From: Flavobacteriales bacterium
GTDB taxonomy: Bacteria > Bacteroidota > Bacteroidia > Flavobacteriales_F > PHOS-HE28
Assembly: GCA_016713875.1 (NCBI GenBank)
Contig: JADJOI010000002.1
Location: 1-64,000 of the forward strand
Reading direction: 5' to 3'
Length of the DNA stretch: 64,000 nt
Shown here: piece after piece, positions 54,295-62,368 of the stretch
How the letters are laid out: every line of letters starts with the position of its first letter
Position numbering within the stretch: the first letter of the stretch is position 1
The notes under the pieces: model-generated
Seen by the model: the letters and a program-made list of their open reading frames with translations, nothing else
Database searches by the model: none
What the model was told of the DNA's origin: nothing
Program-made: the position numbers and the translations under genes

Positions 54295-55401
54295 ATGGCT
54301 TCGACCCTGCCACGTAACGCGCCGATCGACCTGCTGCGCGGCATCGCGGTGGTGTTGGTGATGTTGCTGCACTATTCCCTCACCTATCGCCTGCCGGACA
54401 GCGTGCTCGGCGACCTGTTCACCCCGAAAGGAGTGGCGCGTGTTGTCATGAACGGCAACTACGGCGTCACCATGTTCTTCGTGATCTCGGGCTACCTGAT
54501 CACCACCAACAGCTTGGGCCGTTGGACTTCATTGGAGCGGATGGATCGACTGGCCTTCTACAAGCGTCGCGCCCGACGCATCGTGCCGCCGCTGCTGGTA
54601 GCTGTGGCGATGATCCTTGTCCTCGGTTCGGCAGGCCGGCCGTCGTTCGCGAACAAGCAGCACGGTGAGGTGATGGATCCCGGGTTCTGGTGGCTCGCCA
54701 TTGGATCGGTGCTCACGTTCTGGCATAATGTGCTCATGCAGTCGGAAGGCTACTTCAACTATGCGCTCAACATCTACTGGTCGCTGTCGGTGGAGGAGGT
54801 GTTCTACCTGCTGTTCCCGGTGGTGGCCACACTGCTACCGAGGCGGGCCTTTCTGCTCGCCTGTGCGGCCATGGTGGTCGCAGGGCCGGTGTATCGTTCG
54901 ATGCATGTGGAGCGCGAGCTGGACTATCTGTACGGCTATCTCGCCTGCTTCGATGCCATCGCGATCGGCTGCCTGCTGGCGTTCGTGGCACCGCAAGTGG
55001 CGCTACGTGGACCGTGGCCGATGCTGATCACGGTGCTAGCGACCGTTGTGTTGGCTGTGTTATACCTGAGCGGCATCGGAGGTAACGAGGTGTTCGGGTT
55101 CACTGGCATCGCCTTGAGCACGGCTGTGATCATCCTGTTCAATGCGCGGTGGCAGGGCACGGGGAAGAGCGGGCGGTCGCTTGCAATGACCGTCGCGCCA
55201 TTGCGCTGGATGGGACGCCACAGCTACGAACTGTACCTGTTCCACATCATTGTGCTGGGGCTGATGCGTGACGCGATCGGGCGCGATCAACTGGCGCGCG
55301 GCATGAAGCTGCCGTGGATGCTGTTGTTCTTGGGGTTGTCGGCGTTGGTGTCCCTCGGGATGGGACGTTTTGCGCAGCGCTGGAACCGTGCAGGGCAGTG
55401 A
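54295..55401 (+). CDS. OafA/YrhL-family membrane acyltransferase
   Basis: 368 residues with about ten membrane helices. IDLLRGIAVVLVMLLHYSLTY (RG.A...V...H, catalytic His near residue 23), TMFFVISGYLIT, FYKRRARRIVPPLLVAVAM and NIYWSLSVEEVFYLLFPVV (W.L..E..fY..fP) are diagnostic for acyltransferase family 3. C-terminal WMGRHSYELYLFHIIVLGL fits. It O-acylates extracytoplasmic sugars or lipids. A TAGGTTCG box (seven of eight) sits four nt before the ATG. One module between R1d and R1e. Confidence 0.92.
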   Translation: MASTLPRNAPIDLLRGIAVVLVMLLHYSLTYRLPDSVLGDLFTPKGVARVVMNGNYGVTMFFVISGYLITTNSLGRWTSLERMDRLAFYKRRARRIVPPLLVAVAMILVLGSAGRPSFANKQHGEVMDPGFWWLAIGSVLTFWHNVLMQSEGYFNYALNIYWSLSVEEVFYLLFPVVATLLPRRAFLLACAAMVVAGPVYRSMHVERELDYLYGYLACFDAIAIGCLLAFVAPQVALRGPWPMLITVLATVVLAVLYLSGIGGNEVFGFTGIALSTAVIILFNARWQGTGKSGRSLAMTVAPLRWMGRHSYELYLFHIIVLGLMRDAIGRDQLARGMKLPWMLLFLGLSALVSLGMGRFAQRWNRAGQ

Positions 55402-55421
55402 AGGGTCACCCGGTACGGACG

Positions 55422-55510
55422 ACTCCAGGGTGTCCGCCCAGACCTTCGCCATGACAGTCCTCTGCACTCTGGCGGGCGTCCCTGTGGCTCGTAGCCATTC
55501 GGGCGTACAC
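55422..55510 (+). repeat. repeat family R1, copy e
   Basis: GACTCCAGGGTGTCCGCCCA, then TCTGGCGGGCGTCCCTGTGG and CTCGTAGCC. CGCCC and GGGCG arms and CCAGGG/CCCTGTGG keep a hairpin with changed bases compared with copy c. Confidence 0.65.
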
Positions 55511-55551
55511 ATCGCTGTGATCTCGGACCTTCACACGCTCCCCCACACCCC

Positions 55552-55893
55552 ATGATCGACTACCACGACCGCCGCTTCTTCCCCGTGAGCAACAGTGCCA
55601 ACGGAGAGGTATCCCCCGAAGTGGTCTTCCACTACCAGCAGGCCGGCCGTATCGTCACGTGCCGCTATTCCGGTGGCCGCATCGTCAGCGGTCACCTGAT
55701 CGCCTTGGTGGATTCCGAGGGCCGCCTGGACATGCGCTACCACCAGGTGAACGACCGCGGCGAACTGATGACCGGTGTGTGCCGGTCAACGCCGGAGCTT
55801 CTCCCCGATGGGCGCATCCGCCTGCACGAGGCATGGAGATGGACCAGTGGGGATGGATCGAGCGGGATCTCGGTGTTGGAGGAGGTGCGTTGA
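55552..55893 (+). CDS. small conserved protein, copy 2
   Basis: 113 residues, ATG start. It is about 90 percent identical to the gene at 50207-50584 and shares the 16-18 nt just upstream (CTCCCCCACACCCC). IDYHDRRFFPVSNSANGEVS, HYQQAGRIVTCRYSGG, HLIALVDSEGRLDMRYHQVND and WTSGDGSSG.SVLEEVR define the family. Widely present in Bacteroidota, function unknown. This copy has the intact start and is more likely the functional one. A lipoprotein gene follows. Confidence 0.8.
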   Translation: MIDYHDRRFFPVSNSANGEVSPEVVFHYQQAGRIVTCRYSGGRIVSGHLIALVDSEGRLDMRYHQVNDRGELMTGVCRSTPELLPDGRIRLHEAWRWTSGDGSSGISVLEEVR

Positions 55894-55952
55894 TCTCAAT
55901 GCTTGGTGAACGAATGATGCGCACACCCCTTCCGAACTTTGGCCGATCGACG

Positions 55953-56348
55953 ATGACCGGCATCTCGATGTTGTTGCTTTCCATCTTTCCGCTCGGCTGC
56001 CTGGGCAGCAAGCAGGACCGTGCCATCGCGAAGGTGGGTAAGCACATGGAGCGGATCCACGATGCGCAGTACACCTGGTCGTTGCGGAAGGCGACTTCCA
56101 CCGAGACGGCTGCACGCATGCAGAAGGAGGTGGAGGGCATGCGCAACAAATACGATGTGATCGCCGACACGGCTGCGATCAAGGAACCGCTGCGCGTTTT
56201 CCTGGAGAAATGGACCACCGCTGAACAGGTCGAAGCCTCGCTCCTTGGTGGCGAGCAGGAGTTCATGAGTGAGGTGACCGGCTTTTACATGCGCGGCTTG
56301 GTGCAACGCAAGGAGGGAAGGACGCTGTTCCCGGCGCGGCGACCTTGA
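55953..56348 (+). CDS. small lipoprotein, unknown function
   Basis: 131 residues from the ATG at 55953, which gives MTGISMLLLSIFPLGCLGSK with a lipobox-like PLGC (Cys 16). The rest is helical and charged (AIAKVGKHMERIHDAQYTW, ARMQKEVEGMRNKYDVIADTA, GGEQEFMSEVTGFYMRGLVQR). In-frame ATGs at 55899 and 55917 would bury the signal peptide. GAACTTTG upstream (55934-55941) is a near match to the -7 box. No family recognised. Confidence 0.6.
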   Translation: MTGISMLLLSIFPLGCLGSKQDRAIAKVGKHMERIHDAQYTWSLRKATSTETAARMQKEVEGMRNKYDVIADTAAIKEPLRVFLEKWTTAEQVEASLLGGEQEFMSEVTGFYMRGLVQRKEGRTLFPARRP

Positions 56349-56481
56349 ACCATACGTTGAACCGCTGCGGCGATCCTCCCGGCCCCTGTTGGGTCCATGG
56401 TGAGGTGTCATTGCCGAACGAAGGACATTCGGCAGCTGACGACCTCGTCCCTCCCCGTTGATCTGGTTTCGACCTGCGCTC

Positions 56482-56736
56482 ATGGTCCGCCTGCTCTTCA
56501 CCGCCCTCCTCCTGTTGCTGATCACGACCGGCCGTGGCCAATGCCTGGACAGCCTAGGGGTCGATGGGGCCTTGGGCCTGAACCGATGTGAAGAGCAGGT
56601 GCTGGCCGACCTGGGCGTGACGCGGCCCCTGGCCGAAGCACGGCCCGTCGTGGCCTTCCGCTTCGGCAACCAGGCCCGCCGGATCGGCAAGGCGGACTTC
56701 TTCCAGCGGATCCTGCCCTGGCTGCGTCGCGGATAG
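56482..56736 (+). CDS. small secreted protein, possibly truncated by an amber codon
   Basis: 84 residues with signal peptide MVRLLFTALLLLLITTGRGQ; the mature part reads CLDSLGVDGALGLNRCEEQVLADLGV, FRFGNQARRIGKADFFQRILPWLRRG. After the TAG at 56734-56736 the same frame stays open for 54 more codons to the TGA at 56899 (for example YALTEQERQNTGVDAVVVAW, WTRRTKRRVMNDLMRERSG). Either the gene was longer and lost a codon to TAG, or the following open frame is chance. No family recognised. Confidence 0.5.
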   Translation: MVRLLFTALLLLLITTGRGQCLDSLGVDGALGLNRCEEQVLADLGVTRPLAEARPVVAFRFGNQARRIGKADFFQRILPWLRRG

Positions 56737-56964
56737 CGACCGGGCGTTCAGACGTATGCCCTCACCGAGCAGGAGCGGCAGAACACCGGCGTGGACGCTG
56801 TGGTGGTGGCTTGGAGCAAGGTGGGCTGGACGCGGCGCACCAAGCGTCGTGTGATGAACGACCTGATGCGCGAACGCAGCGGCTGTGCCCGGCCCGGCTG
56901 AGCGGGGGCGGTTCCGTGGAGGACAACAGGGAGCCCCCTCCTGGTGGCATGTGCTCCGAGTGCT

Positions 56965-57636
56965 TCAACAGCCGCGCCCCGGTCGCTGCACGTGGTAGTC
57001 CACCAGCTGGTACCGGTAGCCGGTAGTGCCCATCGCGAAGCAGGCGCACCACTTCACGCGGCCGATGCCTTCCACCCAATGGGTACGCGGGTACTTCCAC
57101 GCGGGGATCACGGGGAACCCGCCGTAGGAGTAACAGGTGCCCGTCATCACGTACGACTGGAAGGTGCCGGCGGGGACGGACACCGGCACGGGCGCAGGGG
57201 ACACGCTGTACCGGATGGCAACGGTGCTTGGTGCGGGAATGGAATCCACCCCGATGACCTGGCCGAGGTTGGCGGAGGAGAAGAGCACTTCGCCGGAACG
57301 GCCGAGCAGGAATTCGGCGGGATCGCGCCAGTATTCGATGGCGTTCGAGACCACGCCGTCCGAGGCCTGGCGCACCACGCTCCAGGTGTGGCCGTCGAGC
57401 ACGGTGTCGCCCGCGATGAACAGGCGGTCGCGCCGGTGGAAGTTCGGGTCGGCCACGTCCATGGGATCCACGCGATGGCGGTCGTACCCCCAGTAGTTGC
57501 CGCTGTCCAGCTGGCTGAAGTCGGTGATGGACAAGGGTGGGGGTGCCGTGTCCGGTGACGGCGAGGCCGTGTCGTGCTCCTTGCGGCAGGCGGTGAGCAG
57601 CGCGGCGATGGCGGTGGGGGGCAGGGGGATGCTCAT
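56965..57636 (-). CDS. lipoprotein of unknown function
   Basis: 223 residues from the ATG at 57636, with MSIPLPPTAIAALLTACRKE as lipoprotein signal (lipobox LTAC, Cys 17). The mature protein is beta-rich with FSQLDSGNYWGYDRHRVDPMD, DTVLDGHTWSVVRQASDG, VPAGTFQSYVMTGTCYSYGG and GIGRVKWCACFAMGTTGYRYQLVDYHV, features of exported Bacteroidota proteins of about this size. VPAGTFQ and the final YRYQLvdY are common there. Function unknown. Confidence 0.75.
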   Translation of the reverse strand: MSIPLPPTAIAALLTACRKEHDTASPSPDTAPPPLSITDFSQLDSGNYWGYDRHRVDPMDVADPNFHRRDRLFIAGDTVLDGHTWSVVRQASDGVVSNAIEYWRDPAEFLLGRSGEVLFSSANLGQVIGVDSIPAPSTVAIRYSVSPAPVPVSVPAGTFQSYVMTGTCYSYGGFPVIPAWKYPRTHWVEGIGRVKWCACFAMGTTGYRYQLVDYHVQRPGRGC

Positions 57637-58086
57637 GGTGTTCCGATGGGGCTGGAACGGCGCGGATCGGGGCATAATGCGGACGCTGGATCTTCTGCGC
57701 AAGGCCCATCCTTCCTTGGCGCAGGTGTGGGCGTGCTCGCCGGCATGGTCTCCTCGTTGGATCCGCCCACGACTTGGGGCAGCGCATTGAACGCGCGCGC
57801 TCTGAAGCTCACAGGTGCGCTTCCCAAGAGCAGGAGGTGCCCCTCCGCACATCAGTTGTCGTTCATCGGCAGGGGGCAGGCGACGGCGAGTTGCCGTGGA
57901 TGGGGCGGGGTGGCGTTGTGCTCGTAGCGCCTGGTCGCCTGTGCTGTTGAAGTGGTCCCGGCCTGTGCAGGGGGAGCGCGCCATGGATGCCGTGGGCCGT
58001 CCGATCGGGCGAAGCAGCCATGGTCGACCCCCAACCTGGATCGTGGCATGCGGAGCCTCCGCCGGAGGCTCAACCGTTCAACCCCC
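57637..58086. other. intergenic region, no gene seen
   Basis: 450 bp between two minus-strand genes. A hairpin GAGCCTCC-GCC-GGAGGCTC at 58053-58071 lies 16 nt past the stop of the next gene and may act as a terminator for it, though there is no T-run. No promoter box of good quality was found for the lipoprotein gene. Confidence 0.5.
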
Positions 58087-59769
58087 TCACCACTTCGCGA
58101 AGCGCAGCACCTGGCGGGACATCCCGTCGGTGCGCAACAGGTAGGTGCCCGCGGGCAGGGCGCGGATGTCGAGCGTGCTGATGGCTGCGGTGAGCGTGCC
58201 GCGCAGGAGCGTGCGGCCGAGCGCATCGTGGATCGCGTAGGGCATCGGTGCGGCACCTTGCGTGCGCTGCACAGTGAGGTGATCGGTCGCGGGATTCGGA
58301 TGCAGGAGAAGGGGTGTCGAGCCCTGTTCGGTGGCCGATGTGGTGAAGTCGCCGAGCTTGAGCACGAAGGCGTCCTCCGATCCGGCGGATGGACGAAGTA
58401 CTTCGCCGATGCCAGGGTCGAAGTCCACCGTGTCCGCGAAGCTTCCGCCGACCACGAAGGAAGCGTCGGGTAGCAGCGCGAAGGCGTTGCCGCGATCATC
58501 ACCGGTGCCGCCGATGGTCGCCGCGCTCAGCAGTGCGCCGGTCGGGTCCAACCGGAGGACGAACGCATCGGTGCCACCCAAGGAGGGTGTTGGTGCCGTG
58601 CCCGGGCCGGGATCGAGGTCGGCGGTGCCGGAGAACAGGCCGGTGAGGAAGAGCTGGTCGGTCGTGTCGGTCACCACCTCGTAGCCGCGGTCCTCCCCGG
58701 TGGATCCGATGATCGCCGCGCGCAGGTGGGCGCCGTTCGTATCGAAGGTGTTGATGAAGGCATCAATGCCGCCCACGGCGCTCAGCAGGTCCATGCCGCC
58801 ATCGGGGTCGAAGTCCACGGTGTTGGCGAACTGCCCGGCGACATGCACTTCACCGACGCTGTTGACGGCGATGGACCGGCCGGCATCTTCACCGGACAGG
58901 CCGCCGAAACCCTTCGCCCACACGAAGGCACCGCTCGCCTCGAGCTTGGACACGAAGACGTCCAAGCCGCCGACCGACGTGAGCGTGGCCACACCGGCGC
59001 CGGGGTCGAGGTCGGCGTCCAGGGCGAAGGTGCCTGTGGTGAGCACGCTCCCCTGGTCGTCCACGGCGATGGCCTCGGCGATGTCCATGCCGGGTCCGCC
59101 CATGGCCGCAGCCCAAAGAAAGGCGCCGTCGGTGTCGAGCTTCAGGACGAAGATGTCGTTGCCACCGGCAGAGGTGAGGGGGACCGAACCCGGCCCTGGG
59201 TCGAAGTCGACCGTGCCCGTGAAATATCCGGCGAGGTGAACGTTGGCGGCCGCGTCCAAGGCGATGGCCTTGCCGTTCTCCAAGGTGGTGCTGCCGATCG
59301 TGGTCGCCCAGAGGAAGTTGCCCGTCGGGTCCAACTTCAGGACGAAAGCATCGAGGATGCCGGCGGGGGAGATGGCGTAGTTGCCCGGGCCAGGGTCCAT
59401 GTCGGTGCCGCTCTGGATGTACCCGGTGATGTACGCGTTGCCCGCCGCATCGGCGGCGATGTCGGTGGCCACCTCCTGGGCGACACCGCCGAAGGCGAAC
59501 CCGTACACCAGGTCGCCGGAGGGGGTCAGTTTCTGGATGAAGAAATCCGTGGCGCCGTTGGTCGAGTCGGCGAGCACGGCAGGGCCCGGATCAAGGTCCA
59601 GGCGACCCGTGAACGTGCCTGCGATGTACACATGGCCGGCGGGGTCGGTGGCGAGCTTCGCGGTGCGGTCCACGCCCGCATCGCCCAAGGTGGACGCCCA
59701 TTGGAACGGCTGGGCGCGGCCAGCGACCGCCAGTGAACAGCCAAGCAGCGCGCCGAAGAGGGTCTTCAT
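58087..59769 (-). CDS. secreted SBBP/beta-propeller-like repeat protein with T9SS sorting domain
   Basis: 560 residues from the ATG at 59769 (signal MKTLFGALLGCSLAVAGRA). About eight repeats of roughly 55-60 residues, each with D..GN.Y..G.F.GT.DfDPGPG, then LTS.GG.DAFV.KLD..G.FLWA, characteristic of SBBP-type beta-propeller repeats. The last 70 residues are a T9SS type A sorting domain (LLHPNPATDHLTVQ, YAIHDALGRTLLRG, DIRALPAGTYLLRT, RQVLRFAKW). It should be exported through the T9SS and fixed at or released from the cell surface; target unknown. It follows the M14 gene on the same strand. Confidence 0.88.
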   Translation of the reverse strand: MKTLFGALLGCSLAVAGRAQPFQWASTLGDAGVDRTAKLATDPAGHVYIAGTFTGRLDLDPGPAVLADSTNGATDFFIQKLTPSGDLVYGFAFGGVAQEVATDIAADAAGNAYITGYIQSGTDMDPGPGNYAISPAGILDAFVLKLDPTGNFLWATTIGSTTLENGKAIALDAAANVHLAGYFTGTVDFDPGPGSVPLTSAGGNDIFVLKLDTDGAFLWAAAMGGPGMDIAEAIAVDDQGSVLTTGTFALDADLDPGAGVATLTSVGGLDVFVSKLEASGAFVWAKGFGGLSGEDAGRSIAVNSVGEVHVAGQFANTVDFDPDGGMDLLSAVGGIDAFINTFDTNGAHLRAAIIGSTGEDRGYEVVTDTTDQLFLTGLFSGTADLDPGPGTAPTPSLGGTDAFVLRLDPTGALLSAATIGGTGDDRGNAFALLPDASFVVGGSFADTVDFDPGIGEVLRPSAGSEDAFVLKLGDFTTSATEQGSTPLLLHPNPATDHLTVQRTQGAAPMPYAIHDALGRTLLRGTLTAAISTLDIRALPAGTYLLRTDGMSRQVLRFAKW

Positions 59770-59903
59770 GATGGGAACGACCTGTGTGTAGCGATCGCAC
59801 GATGAAGATAACGACATCGCCTGAACAGATAGGCTGCTCGGGCGAATACCTGAGTCGCGGACCGGTGGGATAAGCGGGCCCCGGATACGGATGGCCTGGC
59901 TCC

Positions 59904-62279
59904 CTATGGGGCCAGCACACAAAGCCTGCCCCGCGCCAGGGTGCCCGCCCCGGCGATCAGCCTGCAGGTGTAAAGCCCGGGGGCGAGCTGGGCGGTGGCG
60001 AGGTCGAAGCGGCCCGTGCGACCCTGAACCGGGCGTTCGTGCACCACGGCCCCGCGCCCATCCTCCAGGCGCCACACGGCCTGCGTGGAGCCTTCGGGAA
60101 GCGACCACAGCACCGAAGTGGACATGGTGGCGGGTGACGGATGGCATTGAGTGGTGGCGCCGGCGACGGTGCTCTCGGCGATCCCGGTCCACACCGCACC
60201 GGTGATGATCACGGACACATCGTCGAGGTAGAAGCCGTCATAGGTGAAGTTGTCCTCACTGCGCAGGCGGAAGTTGAGGTGCAGGGGCCCGCCCACGAAG
60301 TCGTCGAGCAGGAGGCGCTCGCGCGTCCAATCGGTGCGTTTGCCATCGTACACGGGCTCATCATCGATCTGGGTCACGGATCCCGGCCGTGAATAGGTGC
60401 CGCACAGGGTGGTCCACGAGACGCCATCGGCGCTGGCCTCCACCTGCACATGGTCCAGCTCGCTCTGCAGGGTCCAGCGCGTCATGAACTCCAACGTGGC
60501 GGTGGAGGCGAGCGTGAGGTTGATCGGTGTGGTGAGGCCCCACGGGTTGTCCTCCAGATCGAAGTGGTTGCTCAGTGGGCTGTCCGTGAACGAGGCGGGC
60601 GGTGAGCTCCAATCCTCGCTGGTCACGGCCCATCCGCCTGCCCAAGCATCGTCCGTGCTGGCGTCGTCGCTGAAGGCGGTGAGCGGTACACCATGGATGC
60701 GTTCGATCGTATCGCGGAGAAGGAGGCCGTCGGCATCGAGCACGAGCACATAGCTGAACACATCGCCGTCGGTGAGCAGCGGATCGAGCGTGAGCCCGAT
60801 GGTGCTGGTCACGGTCTCCAGCGTATCCAGTCCGGTGAAGGTCTGCGGGGCGCCGACGGCCACCACGTTGGTCAGCGGTTCCACCGACACCGTGCAAGGA
60901 CCATCCTGCAGGCCGAGGCGTTGCAGCGTGAAGGTGACATCGGGCGTGCTGCCTGCGGCCACACGCGGGCTCACGTCCTTCGCTTCGGCATAGGCGCCGG
61001 CGAAGAGGGCGAGCAGGAGGTTCTGTTCCATGTTGGCCTGCGCGAGGGGCACGATGCGGTCGGGCGCGGGCCAGAAGCCGTCCACGTAGGTGCCTGTCTC
61101 GGGCACGTAACCGAAGATCTTCGGTTTGGCCAGCTGCTCGCCGTAGCTCCAGTCGGTGGCGCTGCCATTGGCCAGATAGTAGAGCGCCTCCAGGGTGGTT
61201 CCGAAGTGGAACCCGTTATCCACGGTCATGCGTTGCGCATAGGTCCGGAACACGTCCCCGTCCGGCGTCTGGCCGCTGCTGTGCCCCCAGGGGTAGAGCA
61301 GGAAGTGACCGCGCGTGTGGTGGCTGTGCTGCGTGGCGAACTGGCGCCCGATGATGAAGTCGCGCATCGCCTGCGTCTCGGGCTCGCTGAAGGCGGACGG
61401 ACCGCGATAGACATCGCTGAAGGGGTCGGGTGAGGAGCCGTCGTCGTCGATGCCCCAGGCCAGGCCGTAGTTGCGGTTGAGGTCCACGCCGAAGGAGCCG
61501 TCGCCGTTGTCGCGCCGGTTCTTGCGCCACATGCCCCCGCCGAAGGGGTCGGTGGTCTCGTTGTACACATAGCCATCGGGGTTCACGCAGGGCACGAAGT
61601 AGAGCTCACGCGTGTCCACGATGTGGGTGATCAGCGGGTCGGTGCCGTACCGCTCCAGCAGGGACCACATGAAGTACAGCATCTGCATGGCGCTTTCAGG
61701 TTCACGCGCATGGTGGAGCGCATCGTAGAGCACCTCGGGCTTGGCCTGATCCACGTTGGGGTCGTTGCTGATGCGCAGGACGTGGATCGGCCGTCCCTCG
61801 TGCGAGGTGCCGATGCTGACCTTCGGGGAGATGAGGGTGGGATGCTGGGCGACCATGAGGTCGAGCTGGTCCTGCATCTCCTGCCAGGTGAGGAATCCGC
61901 CCATGCTGCCGGTGGTGAACTGCGCGGGCACCGGATGTGCGACACTGCCCGGGCAGCCGGGATCACCGAACGACCGCTGCATGCTGGGGGATGTTGCGGC
62001 GCGTTCCGCGTAATAGGCGCTGACATCATCGATCCCGATACGCACCGCGAAGCCGGCCCCGCGTGCGAGATCAAGGTCGCGCGCGCTGAAGTCCCCGTGG
62101 ATCGCGCCTTCCGGGTCCACGTGCGTGTGGTCCAGACAGATGCCGAGGGACTGCAGGGTGGACACGTCGGACCGGCCGTGCACCGTGATCGTAGCGCGGG
62201 CATGGGAGGCGGGCTCCTGCGCAATGAGGGGAGATGCGCTCAGGATGAGCAGGGCCGGGGTGAGCAGACGCGTGATCAT
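59904..62279 (-). CDS. secreted M14 zinc carboxypeptidase with T9SS sorting domain
   Basis: 791 residues, start at 62279 (signal MITRLLTPALLILSASPLIAQ). The catalytic M14 domain has the zinc site His and Glu in LYDALHHAREPESAM (residues about 181-195), GVDLNRNYGLAWG (substrate Arg and Asn) and FATQHSHHTRGHFLLYPWG, which supplies the second zinc His. The catalytic Glu lies in the FGYVPETGTYVDGFWP region, the expected ETG. A beta-sandwich region follows (about 500-700), and the end resembles a sorting domain (WRLEDGRGAVVH, TAQLAPGLYTCRLI, RGRLCVLAP). It cleaves C-terminal residues of peptides outside the cell. A TACCTTCC box lies about 23 nt upstream. Confidence 0.9.
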   Translation of the reverse strand: MITRLLTPALLILSASPLIAQEPASHARATITVHGRSDVSTLQSLGICLDHTHVDPEGAIHGDFSARDLDLARGAGFAVRIGIDDVSAYYAERAATSPSMQRSFGDPGCPGSVAHPVPAQFTTGSMGGFLTWQEMQDQLDLMVAQHPTLISPKVSIGTSHEGRPIHVLRISNDPNVDQAKPEVLYDALHHAREPESAMQMLYFMWSLLERYGTDPLITHIVDTRELYFVPCVNPDGYVYNETTDPFGGGMWRKNRRDNGDGSFGVDLNRNYGLAWGIDDDGSSPDPFSDVYRGPSAFSEPETQAMRDFIIGRQFATQHSHHTRGHFLLYPWGHSSGQTPDGDVFRTYAQRMTVDNGFHFGTTLEALYYLANGSATDWSYGEQLAKPKIFGYVPETGTYVDGFWPAPDRIVPLAQANMEQNLLLALFAGAYAEAKDVSPRVAAGSTPDVTFTLQRLGLQDGPCTVSVEPLTNVVAVGAPQTFTGLDTLETVTSTIGLTLDPLLTDGDVFSYVLVLDADGLLLRDTIERIHGVPLTAFSDDASTDDAWAGGWAVTSEDWSSPPASFTDSPLSNHFDLEDNPWGLTTPINLTLASTATLEFMTRWTLQSELDHVQVEASADGVSWTTLCGTYSRPGSVTQIDDEPVYDGKRTDWTRERLLLDDFVGGPLHLNFRLRSEDNFTYDGFYLDDVSVIITGAVWTGIAESTVAGATTQCHPSPATMSTSVLWSLPEGSTQAVWRLEDGRGAVVHERPVQGRTGRFDLATAQLAPGLYTCRLIAGAGTLARGRLCVLAP

Positions 62280-62368
62280 CGGTCCGAAGGGAATTGGTGC
62301 CGGAAGGTAGCCTGCAGCGCACCCTGCGGAGCAAGCTGTATCGGGCTGAACGTGGAAGGCTGAGGCGC

